Assembly (NCBI RefSeq): GCF_003986935.1
Contig: NZ_RJZE01000012.1
Coordinates: 124,001-188,000 of the forward strand
Source of the DNA: Paraburkholderia kururiensis JCM 10599 = LMG 19447
Lineage (GTDB): Bacteria; Pseudomonadota; Gammaproteobacteria; Burkholderiales; Burkholderiaceae
Direction: 5' to 3'
Length of the DNA stretch: 64,000 bases
In this document: piece after piece, positions 53,251 through 61,554 of the stretch
How the letters are laid out: each line of letters starts with the position of its first letter
Numbering within the stretch: the stretch's first letter is position 1
Notes under the pieces: model-generated
Told to the model about the DNA's origin: nothing
The model's database searches: none
What the model saw: only the letters and a program-made list of their open reading frames with translations
Position numbers and translations under genes: made by a program

Positions 53251-54063
53251 TTAGAACGAGGGCACAACCGATCCCTTGAATTGCGTCTTGATGAACTGGC
53301 GGACGTCTTCGGACTGGTAAGCCGCCACCAGCTTCTTCACCCACGGCTTGTCCTTGTCCTGCGTGCGCACAGCGATCAGGTTCGCGTACGGGCTGTGCAC
53401 GTCTTCGAGCGCGATGGCGTCTTTCGTCGGTTGCAGGCCTGCGGCAAGGGCGTAGTTCGTGTTGATCGCCGCGGCATCGACGTCGGCGAGCGAGCGCGGC
53501 AGCTGCGCGGCATCGAGCTCGACGAGCTTCACCTTCTTCGGATTTTCCGCGATGTCGAGCGGCGTCGCGTTGCTGCCGCTCGCGCCTGCGCCGGCGCGCA
53601 GCTTGATCACGCCCTGCGCCTGCAGCAACAGCAGCGCACGGTTCTCGTTGGACGGGTCGTTGGGTACCGCGACCTTCGCGCCCTGCGGCAGGTCTTTCAG
53701 CGACTTCAGCTTCTTCGAGTAGACGCCGAGCGGCGAGATGTAGGTCAGCCCCGCGCTCACGATCTTGTAGCCGCGCTGCTTGACCTGGCTGTCGAGATAC
53801 GGCTGGTGCTGGAAGCTGTTAGCGTCGAGGTCGCCCGCGTCGAGCGCGGCGTTCGGCTGAACGTAGTCGTTGAACTCGATGACCTTGACGTTGAGGCCTT
53901 CGCGCTTCGCCACTTTCTGGACGACCGACCAAATCTGCGCATCGGGCCCGCTGATGGTGCCGACCTTGATGACGCTTTCGTCGGCGCGTGCGCCGAAGCT
54001 GGCGGCGAATGCGGTTGCCGCAACGGCGGCGGAAAAGAGCTTGAGGAGATTTCTGCGCTGCAT
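53251..54063 (-). CDS. metQ: Methionine ABC transporter substrate-binding protein (MetQ/NlpA family)
   Basis: 270 residues. Binds methionine for an ABC importer. ESVIKVGTISGPDAQIWSVVQKVAKREGLNVKVIEFNDYVQPNAALDAGDLDANSFQHQPYLD is the NlpA/MetQ signature. The signal peptide MQRRNLLKLF... has a twin-Arg (RRNLLK) resembling a Tat motif and ends near FGARADE; no lipobox Cys is present, although many MetQ proteins are lipoproteins. No metN or metI adjoins, so it is an orphan binding protein. Start at MQRRN; the longer frame is not conserved. Confidence 0.92.
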   Translation of the reverse strand: MQRRNLLKLFSAAVAATAFAASFGARADESVIKVGTISGPDAQIWSVVQKVAKREGLNVKVIEFNDYVQPNAALDAGDLDANSFQHQPYLDSQVKQRGYKIVSAGLTYISPLGVYSKKLKSLKDLPQGAKVAVPNDPSNENRALLLLQAQGVIKLRAGAGASGSNATPLDIAENPKKVKLVELDAAQLPRSLADVDAAAINTNYALAAGLQPTKDAIALEDVHSPYANLIAVRTQDKDKPWVKKLVAAYQSEDVRQFIKTQFKGSVVPSF

Positions 54064-54293
54064 GGGAAAGTTCGACTGACGTGATTCCGGGTTCTGTCGC
54101 GCCGGCAGGCCTGATGCCATACCGGCGGCGACATAAATGGTCTCATATGCCGGGAGCATTAAGAAATAACGGAATCGAATACTGGTATGCGCTGCGCGGT
54201 GCGGTGCGGTGCCGTGTGGCCAAGGCAAAACGCAAGGCACGCCCGGCGCCGTCGCGCCGGACACGGTGGCGCGACGGACGAGCGAAGCTTCGG

Positions 54294-56267
54294 TCAGAAC
54301 GTCGTCCAGTCGTCGTCTGCGGGGACCGCGGCGGCTCTCGACGTAGCGCGGGGAGTGACGGTTGCGGCGGCGGCCGCCGGCGTAGCGGCAGGCTTAACCG
54401 CGGCAGTCTCGGCGACGGGCGGTTTCGTAGCGGACGCGGATTCAGCGGCACCGGCCGAGGCGGCCGTCCGCGCCTTCGCGGGCTGCCCATGCTCGCTGCG
54501 ACCCGATGCCGCGCCAGCCGTCGCAACGTTCGAAGCGGCCGAAGCAGCGGAAGACCTCGCCACAGCCTTGCCGGCCGAGGCAGAACCGCCAGCCGCAGCG
54601 CTCTTCACCGCAGGCGACGCAGCACGAGCCGGCGCGGCTGCCTTCGCGTTCACGGCTTTGGCGCTGTTTCGCGTCGGCGCAACGTCCACGCTCGATACCA
54701 GCCCGCTCGCCGCGGCGGCGCCGTCCACGCGGAACGCGCTCACCGCCTCGCGCAGCCTTGCCGCCTGGTCCTGCAACGACGCCGCGGCAGCCGTCGCCTC
54801 TTCCACGAGCGCGGCATTTTGCTGCGTGACCTCGTCCATCTGCGTCACGGCGCGGCCCACCTGGCTGATGCCGCTGCTCTGTTCCTCGGAGGCTGCCGCG
54901 ATCTCACCCATGATGTCCGTCACGCGGCGCACGGCCTGGAGAATCTCGCCCATCGTCGCACCCGCCTGTTCGACGAGCGACGAACCGTTGTTCACGCGCT
55001 CCACCGACGCATCGATCAACTGCTTGATCTCCTTCGCCGCAGTTGCCGAGCGCTGCGCGAGGCTGCGCACCTCGCCGGCCACGACGGCAAAGCCGCGTCC
55101 CTGCTCGCCCGCGCGGGCGGCTTCCACCGCCGCGTTGAGCGCGAGGATGTTGGTCTGAAACGCGATGCCTTCGATCACGCCAATGATGTCGGCAATCTGG
55201 CGCGAGCTGTCGTTGATCTCGCCCATCGTGCCGATCACGCGGCTCACCACGTCGTGGCCCTTCGTCGCGATTTCGGAGGCGTTGTTCGCGAGTCCGCTCG
55301 CCTGGCGCGCGTTGTCGGCGTTCTGCTTCACCGTGGCGGTGAGCTGCTCCATGCTCGCGGCGGTTTCCTCTAGCGATGCGGCCTGCTGCTCGGTGCGCTG
55401 CGAGAGGTCGCCGTTGCCGGCCGCAATCTGTTCGGTTGCGGCCGCAATCGATTCGGCGGAGTACCGGATTTCGCCGATGGTGCGTTGCAGCCGGTCCTGC
55501 ATGTCGCGCATCGCGGCCATCATGCTGCTGGAGTCGCCGTTGCGAACCTGGACAGACTGCGAGAGGTCGCCGCGCGCAATGTGCCTGGCGAGACGCAACG
55601 CGTCTTCGGGCTCGCCGCCCAGGCTCTTTCGGACACTGCGGATCACCACCAGCATGGCGAGCGAGATCGCCACGCCGATCACGACAATCGCGCCCAGATG
55701 CGTGAGCAGCGTCTCGTAGTAAGTGGTGTCGATGTCGCGCACGAACACGGCGGTCGAAATGTTCCAGTCCCACGGCGCGAAACGCACGACGTAGCCGATT
55801 TTCGGCAGCGCGGTTTCGCTGTGCGGCAGGCGCCCGCGATACTCGGTGAAGCCGCGGCCCGTCGCTTTGGCCGCATCCACGATCGAGACGTAGACGAGCT
55901 TGCCGTCCGGGTCCTTGAAGTCGCCCGCCGCTTTGCCGACCATCTGCGGCAGCGTGGGGTGCATGAGCACGACGGGCTTCGAATCCATCACGAAAACGTA
56001 GCCGGCGTCGCCGTAGCGCATGGTGGCGAGCCGCGCGAGCGCCTCGCGCTGGGCGTCGGCTTCGCTCATCTTGCCCGCCTGAGCGAGTGCGTAATAGCCG
56101 TTCACGACGCCTTGCGCCGCGTCCACGAGATTCGCCATGCCAGCCTTGCGCTCGGCGAGCATCGTTCCACGGGTTTCCACCGCGCTCCAGAGGCCCACCC
56201 CCAGCAGCCCCAGCCAAACGAATGCGAGCGACAACCACAGCTTGCGGTTCAGACTCATCCTGCTCAT
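54294..56267 (-). CDS. Methyl-accepting chemotaxis protein with Cache sensor
   Basis: 657 residues. A first membrane helix (WLSLAFVWLGLLGVGLW), a periplasmic single-Cache-type sensor (MRYGDAGYVFVMDSKPVVLMHPTLPQMVGK...WDWNISTAVFVRDID), a second helix, HAMP and the methyl-accepting coiled coil with the hairpin GIAFQTNILALNAAVEAARAGEQGRGFAVVAGEVRSLAQRSA. A long Ala/Ser-rich linker leads to a terminal DWTTF, a xWxxF tether for CheR/CheB. Ligand unknown. Start MSRMSLNRK; a sigma-28-like promoter lies upstream. Confidence 0.93.
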   Translation of the reverse strand: MSRMSLNRKLWLSLAFVWLGLLGVGLWSAVETRGTMLAERKAGMANLVDAAQGVVNGYYALAQAGKMSEADAQREALARLATMRYGDAGYVFVMDSKPVVLMHPTLPQMVGKAAGDFKDPDGKLVYVSIVDAAKATGRGFTEYRGRLPHSETALPKIGYVVRFAPWDWNISTAVFVRDIDTTYYETLLTHLGAIVVIGVAISLAMLVVIRSVRKSLGGEPEDALRLARHIARGDLSQSVQVRNGDSSSMMAAMRDMQDRLQRTIGEIRYSAESIAAATEQIAAGNGDLSQRTEQQAASLEETAASMEQLTATVKQNADNARQASGLANNASEIATKGHDVVSRVIGTMGEINDSSRQIADIIGVIEGIAFQTNILALNAAVEAARAGEQGRGFAVVAGEVRSLAQRSATAAKEIKQLIDASVERVNNGSSLVEQAGATMGEILQAVRRVTDIMGEIAAASEEQSSGISQVGRAVTQMDEVTQQNAALVEEATAAAASLQDQAARLREAVSAFRVDGAAAASGLVSSVDVAPTRNSAKAVNAKAAAPARAASPAVKSAAAGGSASAGKAVARSSAASAASNVATAGAASGRSEHGQPAKARTAASAGAAESASATKPPVAETAAVKPAATPAAAAATVTPRATSRAAAVPADDDWTTF

Positions 56268-56340
56268 AGCGTTGGTCTCTTCTTGTAGGTGTTTTCTTGC
56301 GCGATGCGCCTGCGGGCAAACGCAAACGATTGCCGCAGGT

Positions 56341-56368
56341 ATAACGGCACCCAAAAGAGTCAACTTGA
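56341..56368 (-). promoter_or_regulatory. Sigma-28 (FliA)-like promoter of the chemoreceptor
   Basis: Minus strand: TCAAGTTG (56368-56361), 12 bases, GCCGTTAT (56348-56341). The enterobacterial consensus is TAAAGTTT-N11-GCCGATAA, giving six of eight matches in each box with a spacer one base longer. The 5' leader would be about 65 bases. Confidence 0.5.
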
Positions 56369-56539
56369 GAGAAAGTGTAAGGAAGGTCCCGAGCCAGGAA
56401 CGGGCGAGGCGCCGTGCCCGTCTCGCCGGACCCGCGTGCGCTCACCCGGAAGCAGGCATCGAACACGGCTGCGATAATGAGCCTTCACGCGCGCCCACGC
56501 GCTTCACGAAGACTTCACACACACAACGACGAGGCACTC

Positions 56540-56830
56540 ATGTACGTCATCTCGCTCACCTACACGGCGCCGCTCGAACGCATCGACGACGCGCTCGAAG
56601 CCCATCGGGCGTTTCTCGCGAAGCAGTTCGACGCGGGCGTGTTCATTGCAGCGGGGCCTACGGTACCGCGCAAGGGCGGCGTCATTCTGGCGGTGCGTAT
56701 CGAGCGCGAGAAGCTCGACGCCATTCTGGCTACCGACCCGTTCGCGCAGCAGGATCTGGCGACTTACGACGTTACGGAGTTCAAGGCCACGCGCCTCGCG
56801 CCGGGCCTGAATTTTCCGATTCCGGCTTGA
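56540..56830 (+). CDS. YciI family protein
   Basis: 96 residues. The dimeric ferredoxin-like YciI fold is suggested by YVISLTYTAPLERIDDALEAHRAFLAKQFDAGVFIAAGPTVPRKGGVILA, with the family His in the AHRAFL segment and a late Asp (LATDPF). Some members are dehydrochlorinases or EthD-like enzymes; the role is unknown. Start at ATG 56540 with GAGG five bases upstream. Convergent with the sco gene. Confidence 0.85.
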   Translation: MYVISLTYTAPLERIDDALEAHRAFLAKQFDAGVFIAAGPTVPRKGGVILAVRIEREKLDAILATDPFAQQDLATYDVTEFKATRLAPGLNFPIPA

Positions 56831-56891
56831 GGTCGGCACGGGCGTCGTGCAAGCAGGCTTAACGAAGGCGCTTCAATAGCGCCGCGTCGGT

Positions 56892-57518
56892 TCAATCGAG
56901 CAACAGCTTGAGATCGTGCACCCACGGCTGGGCGCCCTGCCCGTCGCGGGCGAAAAGGCGCAGCTTGCCGTCGGGATCGAACACGTAGCTCGCGGCGGTG
57001 TGGTCCATGGTGTAGCTGTCGGGCGTCTTGCCCGGCACCTTCGCGTAGTACACGCGGAAGTCTTTGGTGATCTTTTGCAGCTGCGCGTCGTTGGCGGGAC
57101 GCAGCGCGACGAACGTCGGATTGAACGCCTGCACGTATTGCGACAGCAGCGTGGGCGTGTCGCGTTCCGGGTCCACCGTCACGAACAGCACCTGCACGCG
57201 CTTCGCGTCGTCGGGGCCCATTTGCTGGAGTGCCTGGGAAAGCTCCGCCATCGTGGTGGGGCACACGTCGGGGCAGTGCGTATAGCCGAAGAACAGCACC
57301 ACGGCTTTGCCCTTGTAGTCGGCGAGCGTGCGCGTTTTGCCGTTGGTGTCGGGCAGTGCGAAATCCGAGCCGAACTGCTTGTTGCCCGTGAGATCGAGAT
57401 TCTGGAACGCGGGCTGCTGCTTGCCGCAGCCCGAAAGAAGCGCCGCGCTACCCAAGGCACACGCAACGAGCGCGGCCAGCGCCACGCGCGACGCGCGTGC
57501 GAGCGGAGAGTTCTGCAT
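56892..57518 (-). CDS. SCO1/SenC family copper chaperone
   Basis: 208 residues. Delivers copper to the CuA site of cytochrome c oxidase and acts as a thiol reductant. A lipoprotein: lipobox LLSGC with Cys31. The copper motif CPDVC (Cys82, Cys86) and the distal His173 (TMDHTAA) are all present in a thioredoxin-like fold. Last gene of the ctaA-ctaB run, four bases after ctaB. Confidence 0.94.
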   Translation of the reverse strand: MQNSPLARASRVALAALVACALGSAALLSGCGKQQPAFQNLDLTGNKQFGSDFALPDTNGKTRTLADYKGKAVVLFFGYTHCPDVCPTTMAELSQALQQMGPDDAKRVQVLFVTVDPERDTPTLLSQYVQAFNPTFVALRPANDAQLQKITKDFRVYYAKVPGKTPDSYTMDHTAASYVFDPDGKLRLFARDGQGAQPWVHDLKLLLD

Positions 57519-57522
57519 GGTC

Positions 57523-58428
57523 TTATGCGCCAATGAGCGTGCGCACGTAGTGATCGACCAGCAGCGCGACGAACAGCAGCGAGAGATAAACGATGGAGTA
57601 ACGGAAGGTCTTGCGTGCGAGCGCATCCGAATACTCGCGATAGATCTTCCATGCGTAGCCGAGAAACACCGCGCCCAGCAGCACCGCAGCGGCCAGATAC
57701 ACGGCGCCGCTCATGCCGGAGATAAACGGCATCAACGTGACCGCGAAGAGAATCACGGTGTAGAGGAAGATGTGCAGCCGCGTGTACTGCTCGCCGTGCG
57801 TGTTGGGCAGCATCGGCAAGCCGGCCTTTTCGTAGTCCGTGCGGCGGTAGAGCGCGAGCGACCAGAAATGCGGCGGCGTCCACACGAAGATGATGAGCAC
57901 GAGAATCCAGGCGTCGCCCGGCACCGCGCCCGTGACCGCGGCCCAGCCGAGCGCGGGCGGCATGGCGCCCGAGGCTCCGCCGATCACGATGTTCTGCGGC
58001 GTAGCGGGCTTGAGCAGCAGCGTATAGATGACGGCATAGCCCACGAACGTGGCGAACGTGAGCCACATGGTGAGCGCATTGGTGAACGTATAGAGCGTCC
58101 ACATGCCGAGACCGCCCAGTACGGCCGAAAAGAGCAGGATCTGCACCGTGGTGATCTCGCCGCGCGCCGACGGGCGCCAGGCGGTACGGCGCATCATCGC
58201 GTCGACCTTCTGCTCCATCAGGCAATTGATGGCGAAAGCGGCCCCTGCCGTCAGCCAGATGCCGATCGTGCCCCCGATCAGCACAGTCCACGGCACCATG
58301 CCCGGCGTGGCGAGGAACATGCCGATCACGGCGCAAAACACCGCAAGCTGCGTGACCCGCGGCTTCGTGAGCGCGATGTACTGCGAAATGCGGTTACCGG
58401 GCGTCTGGGAGAGAGTTGTGCTGTCCAT
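57523..58428 (-). CDS. ctaB: Protoheme IX farnesyltransferase (heme O synthase) CtaB
   Basis: 301 residues. Adds a farnesyl group to heme b to give heme O, the precursor of heme A. UbiA family: YIALTKPRVTQLAVFCAVIGMFLA, the first Asp-rich region as NCLMEQKVDAMMRRTAWRP, and the second as FVWTPPHFWSLALYRRTDYEKAGLPMLP; about nine helices. ATG at 58428 is taken; a GTG at 58440 that overlaps the ctaA stop is also possible. Between ctaA and sco. Confidence 0.94.
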   Translation of the reverse strand: MDSTTLSQTPGNRISQYIALTKPRVTQLAVFCAVIGMFLATPGMVPWTVLIGGTIGIWLTAGAAFAINCLMEQKVDAMMRRTAWRPSARGEITTVQILLFSAVLGGLGMWTLYTFTNALTMWLTFATFVGYAVIYTLLLKPATPQNIVIGGASGAMPPALGWAAVTGAVPGDAWILVLIIFVWTPPHFWSLALYRRTDYEKAGLPMLPNTHGEQYTRLHIFLYTVILFAVTLMPFISGMSGAVYLAAAVLLGAVFLGYAWKIYREYSDALARKTFRYSIVYLSLLFVALLVDHYVRTLIGA

Positions 58429-58436
58429 AGAGGGAA

Positions 58437-59546
58437 TCACGCTGGCGCGGCGTCGCGCGCGAGTTCGACCGTGCGGCCGGGACGGCTTGAAGCGATTCGA
58501 AAGTTTAGCATGACGAGCAGTAGCAGCAGGATCGCCGCGCCTCCGTTATGGGCCACCGCGACGGGCAGCGGCCACTGCAACACGATGTTCGAAAGTCCGG
58601 TGACAAACTGGATCACCACCACGAGCAACACGCCGTTGGCGGGCCGCACTAGCGACTCGAAGCGGCGCAATTTCAACGCCAACCACACCAGATAAGCGAC
58701 GACCACCAGCGCAAAGGTGCGATGCGTCCAGTGGATCGCGACGAGCGCGTCCTGGGTGATCGCCTCGCCGTCGCCGGTCATGCCAAGGGCGCGCCACAGG
58801 TGAAAGCCGTGGGCAAAGTCCATGGGCGGAATCCACGCGCCGTTGCAGGTCGGGAAGTCGGTGCAGGCAAGTACCGCATAATTCGTGCTCACCCAGCCGC
58901 CCAGCGCAATCTGCACGACGAGCAGCGCGAGGCCGGCCAGCGCGGCGATACGCCAGCGCGCCGCCTCCGGCTCGTGGGCGGGCAACGGCGTGATGCGCGC
59001 TGCGAGCCAGCCCAACGTGCCAAGCAACGCAAGGCCAAGCAGCAAATGCGTCGTGACGATGATGGGCTGCAGCTTCATCGTGACGGTCCATGCGCCGAAT
59101 GCGCCTTGCACCACGATCAGCAACAACAGCGCCGTTGGCCACCACGGCGACACGTGCAGCGGCCTGCGGCGGATACGCGCCGCCCACGCAATCACGGTCT
59201 GGGCAATGATGAGCACGCCGATCGCCATGGCGAAATAGCGGTGGATCATCTCAATCCACGCCTTGGTCATGCTCACGGGGCCGGTGGGCATGGCTTGATG
59301 CGCCGCCGCGATGGCCGCGTGCGCGATGAACGGCGAAGAAGTGCCGTAACAGCCGGGCCAGTCGGGACAGCCAAGGCCGGAATCAGTCAGGCGCGTGAAG
59401 CCGCCGAACATGACGAGATCCAGCGTCAGGAACGTGGTGACCCAGACGAGCTTGCGGAACCGGCTGTCGTCTGCTTTCACCCAGACCCATGAGAGCGGCA
59501 GCAGCGCGATGCACAAGCCAATCAGCCCCAGTTGCAGTACGAACAT
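58437..59546 (-). CDS. ctaA: Heme A synthase CtaA (COX15 type)
   Basis: 369 residues. Oxidises the C8 methyl of heme O to a formyl group. FGGFTRLTDSGLGCPDWPGCYG and WVSTNYAVLACTDFPTCNGAWIPP hold the conserved Cys pairs, and IHRYFAM, THLLLG and HWTHRTFA give heme-ligand His residues; eight helices. Start MFVLQLG with GAGAGAAG just upstream; a GTG seven codons earlier is possible. Next to ctaB. Confidence 0.94.
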   Translation of the reverse strand: MFVLQLGLIGLCIALLPLSWVWVKADDSRFRKLVWVTTFLTLDLVMFGGFTRLTDSGLGCPDWPGCYGTSSPFIAHAAIAAAHQAMPTGPVSMTKAWIEMIHRYFAMAIGVLIIAQTVIAWAARIRRRPLHVSPWWPTALLLLIVVQGAFGAWTVTMKLQPIIVTTHLLLGLALLGTLGWLAARITPLPAHEPEAARWRIAALAGLALLVVQIALGGWVSTNYAVLACTDFPTCNGAWIPPMDFAHGFHLWRALGMTGDGEAITQDALVAIHWTHRTFALVVVAYLVWLALKLRRFESLVRPANGVLLVVVIQFVTGLSNIVLQWPLPVAVAHNGGAAILLLLLVMLNFRIASSRPGRTVELARDAAPA

Positions 59547-59619
59547 CTCTTCTCTCTTTCCATTCACACGCCAGCCGCGTGTACGCCGTTGCGGGCCGTT
59601 GCACGCAAACCCGCCAGTA

Positions 59620-60306
59620 TCAACCGATACTCGACCACTTGAGCAGTTTGGTGACGTCTCCTTTGATCTTGCTCGGGTCGGGATCCTTCGGGAAACGCAT
59701 CATCAGGTTGCCGTTCGGGTCGACCATGTAGATGTGGTCGGTCACCGTGGTGCCAGCGTCCACCGGCAACCACGCCGAGACCGCGGACGGATCGGCAATC
59801 AGCATTTCGGTGTCGTCGTACGCGCCCTGCACCGCCGGGGGCACTTGCTGCGCATCGGTGCGCAGCCACACGTTGACGATGCGCTCACGTTCGCCGGCCT
59901 GCGTTGCGCGCACCTGGCGCATGAAGTAGAGCTTCGTAACGCAGGCTTTGTCGCAGGCGCTACGGTCCACGGAAATCAGCAACCAGCGGCCGCGCAGCGA
60001 GGCGAGCTTCATGGGCTTGCCGTCTTCGCCCGTCACGACGAGCGACTCGGGAATCGGGCGCTGCGGTTCGATCAGCGTGCCGTAGCTCGACGTGCCGCCC
60101 TTCGGCTTGAAGACGTAATACGTGAGATACGACGCAATCACGGGTGCCGCGCACACGAGCGCAATCAGCAGGACGACCCAGCGGCCGCGTTCCCACGATC
60201 CGCGGCCGCCGCCCGTCGGGGCGCTTCCGGCGCCTGGGCGATTCGACTGCGGGGTGCCCGCTGTCGGCCGATCCGGTCCGCGGGAAGAAGTAGTTTGCAT
60301 CGACAC
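59620..60306 (-). CDS. SCO-like, membrane-anchored thioredoxin-fold protein of the oxidase assembly cluster
   Basis: 228 residues. A Pro/Gly-rich N-terminus of about 40 residues, one membrane helix (VVLLIALVCAAPVIASYLTYYVF), then a thioredoxin-like domain. It keeps the SCO metal triad pattern: Cys118 and Cys122 in CDKAC (C-x3-C), and His191 in VTDHIYMVDPNG, aligned with the DHxxxxxxDPDG of the true SCO protein in the same cluster. Overall similarity to SCO1 is low. A copper or redox role in oxidase assembly is inferred. The start may be GTG 60306 (AGAGG eight bases upstream) or ATG 60300. Confidence 0.7.
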   Translation of the reverse strand: MSMQTTSSRGPDRPTAGTPQSNRPGAGSAPTGGGRGSWERGRWVVLLIALVCAAPVIASYLTYYVFKPKGGTSSYGTLIEPQRPIPESLVVTGEDGKPMKLASLRGRWLLISVDRSACDKACVTKLYFMRQVRATQAGERERIVNVWLRTDAQQVPPAVQGAYDDTEMLIADPSAVSAWLPVDAGTTVTDHIYMVDPNGNLMMRFPKDPDPSKIKGDVTKLLKWSSIG

Positions 60307-60391
60307 GACAAGAACCTCTTTCTTTCAGTCGTACGCGTCGGGGCATGGCCCGGCGGCGTGCGATAGGGATGGTGGCAGCGCGCCCTGCGCG

Positions 60392-61117
60392 TTAAGCCTC
60401 TGACGTTTCGGACACGCGCGGTTTCTTCGCGGCGCGTCGCGCGGCATATAGACCGAACCCGAGCGCCGCAGCGGCCATGCCCCACCACTGGAACATGTAG
60501 CCATAGTTGCGCTCCACGCCCATCGTGGGCACGGGCCAGTCGCGCACGAGGCCGTCGTGCGTATCGTTCGTCTGCTGAATGACGAAGGGCTGCAGCGGCA
60601 GGCCGGTTTCGGTTGCATACGAAGCGACGTCGAGATTCTGGCGAATCGGCTGATGAGCCGCCGACCCGCCCTGGCCAAGCTCGAACGCACGCGACGCGTC
60701 GGCTCGCGCGATGCCTTCCACCTGCACTTCGCCCTTGGGCGTCTGGTAGGGCGCGATCGCCGTGCGATCCTGCATGTTGCGCGGCAGCCAGCCGCGGTTC
60801 ACGAGCACATACCGGCCATCTGCGAGCTTGAGCGGCATGACGACGTAGAAGCCCGGCTGATCGTTATACGGCCGGTTGTCGAGATAGACCGCCCGCTCCG
60901 GCTCAAAGGTACCCGTGGCCCGCACGCGATGGAACTCGATGTCCTTCAGCGCCACAGGCTGAGAACCAATGGTTTGAGCCGGGGCGTTCTCGAACTGAGT
61001 GATGCGCGCTTCGAGCGCCTCCTTCTGATGCGCGCGGTCGCGCTGCCAGAATCCGAGCCTCACGGTCACGGCGACCACGATCAGGATCAGCAGCGCGGGG
61101 AACCAGCGAATCTTCAT
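60392..61117 (-). CDS. SURF1 family cytochrome oxidase assembly protein
   Basis: 241 residues. Helps insert heme A into subunit I. N-terminal helix (WFPALLILIVVAVTVRLGFWQRDRA, the SURF1 LGxWQ-like motif), then GTFEPERAVYLDNRPYNDQPGFYVVMPLKLADGRYVLVNRGWLPR, the family's core, and a C-terminal helix (NYGYMFQWWGMAAAALGFGLY). Start at MKIRWF. Divergent from the small twin-helix gene, upstream of the SCO-like gene. Confidence 0.94.
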   Translation of the reverse strand: MKIRWFPALLILIVVAVTVRLGFWQRDRAHQKEALEARITQFENAPAQTIGSQPVALKDIEFHRVRATGTFEPERAVYLDNRPYNDQPGFYVVMPLKLADGRYVLVNRGWLPRNMQDRTAIAPYQTPKGEVQVEGIARADASRAFELGQGGSAAHQPIRQNLDVASYATETGLPLQPFVIQQTNDTHDGLVRDWPVPTMGVERNYGYMFQWWGMAAAALGFGLYAARRAAKKPRVSETSEA

Positions 61118-61216
61118 CGCGGGCTGCCCTTGCCCAACCCGCGGCACGGACGCAACACCGGTCGGGGTGCGATAATTACGCTATTTCCTCTATCTCGCCG
61201 GATTTCAGCAGGTTCC

Positions 61217-61426
61217 ATGCACATTCTCGTTCCCATCGCCTTCGCACTCATCATTGCCAGCATGATCTCGGCGCTGTATTTCATGATGCACGACCGGGGC
61301 CGCACGAAGCGGATGGTCTGGTCGCTCGCCGCGCGCGTGGGACTGTCGATCTCGCTGTTCCTGTTCATCCTGTTCGCACACTGGATGGGCTGGATCCAGT
61401 CCACCGGCATTCCTTACGGCCGCTGA
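61217..61426 (+). CDS. Twin-transmembrane protein of the cox cluster (DUF2909-like)
   Basis: 69 residues. Two membrane helices (LVPIAFALIIASMISALYFMM and GLSISLFLFILFAHWMGWI) joined by a basic loop (HDRGRTKRMVWSLAARV), the 'twin transmembrane protein' pattern seen between surf1 and ctaE in this family. Function unknown; it lies on the strand opposite to the cox genes, with the ctaE terminator just after it. Confidence 0.85.
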   Translation: MHILVPIAFALIIASMISALYFMMHDRGRTKRMVWSLAARVGLSISLFLFILFAHWMGWIQSTGIPYGR

Positions 61427-61460
61427 AGCGCGCAATCGCGTTCCCTCACGCTGGAAACAA

Positions 61461-61493
61461 AACGCCGCCTTGACCTGCGTCGAAGGCGGCGTT
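61461..61493 (-). terminator. Terminator of the cox operon after ctaE
   Basis: AACGCCGCCTT (61461-61471) pairs with AAGGCGGCGTT (61483-61493), 11-base loop. Read on the minus strand it is followed by TTGTTT, as expected for termination after ctaE. Confidence 0.75.
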
Positions 61494-61554
61494 GGATGGC
61501 TCGTTCGAGCTCTGGTCCGCAGCGTGTCGTTTCGCGCGTACTGGCAGGCCCGCC

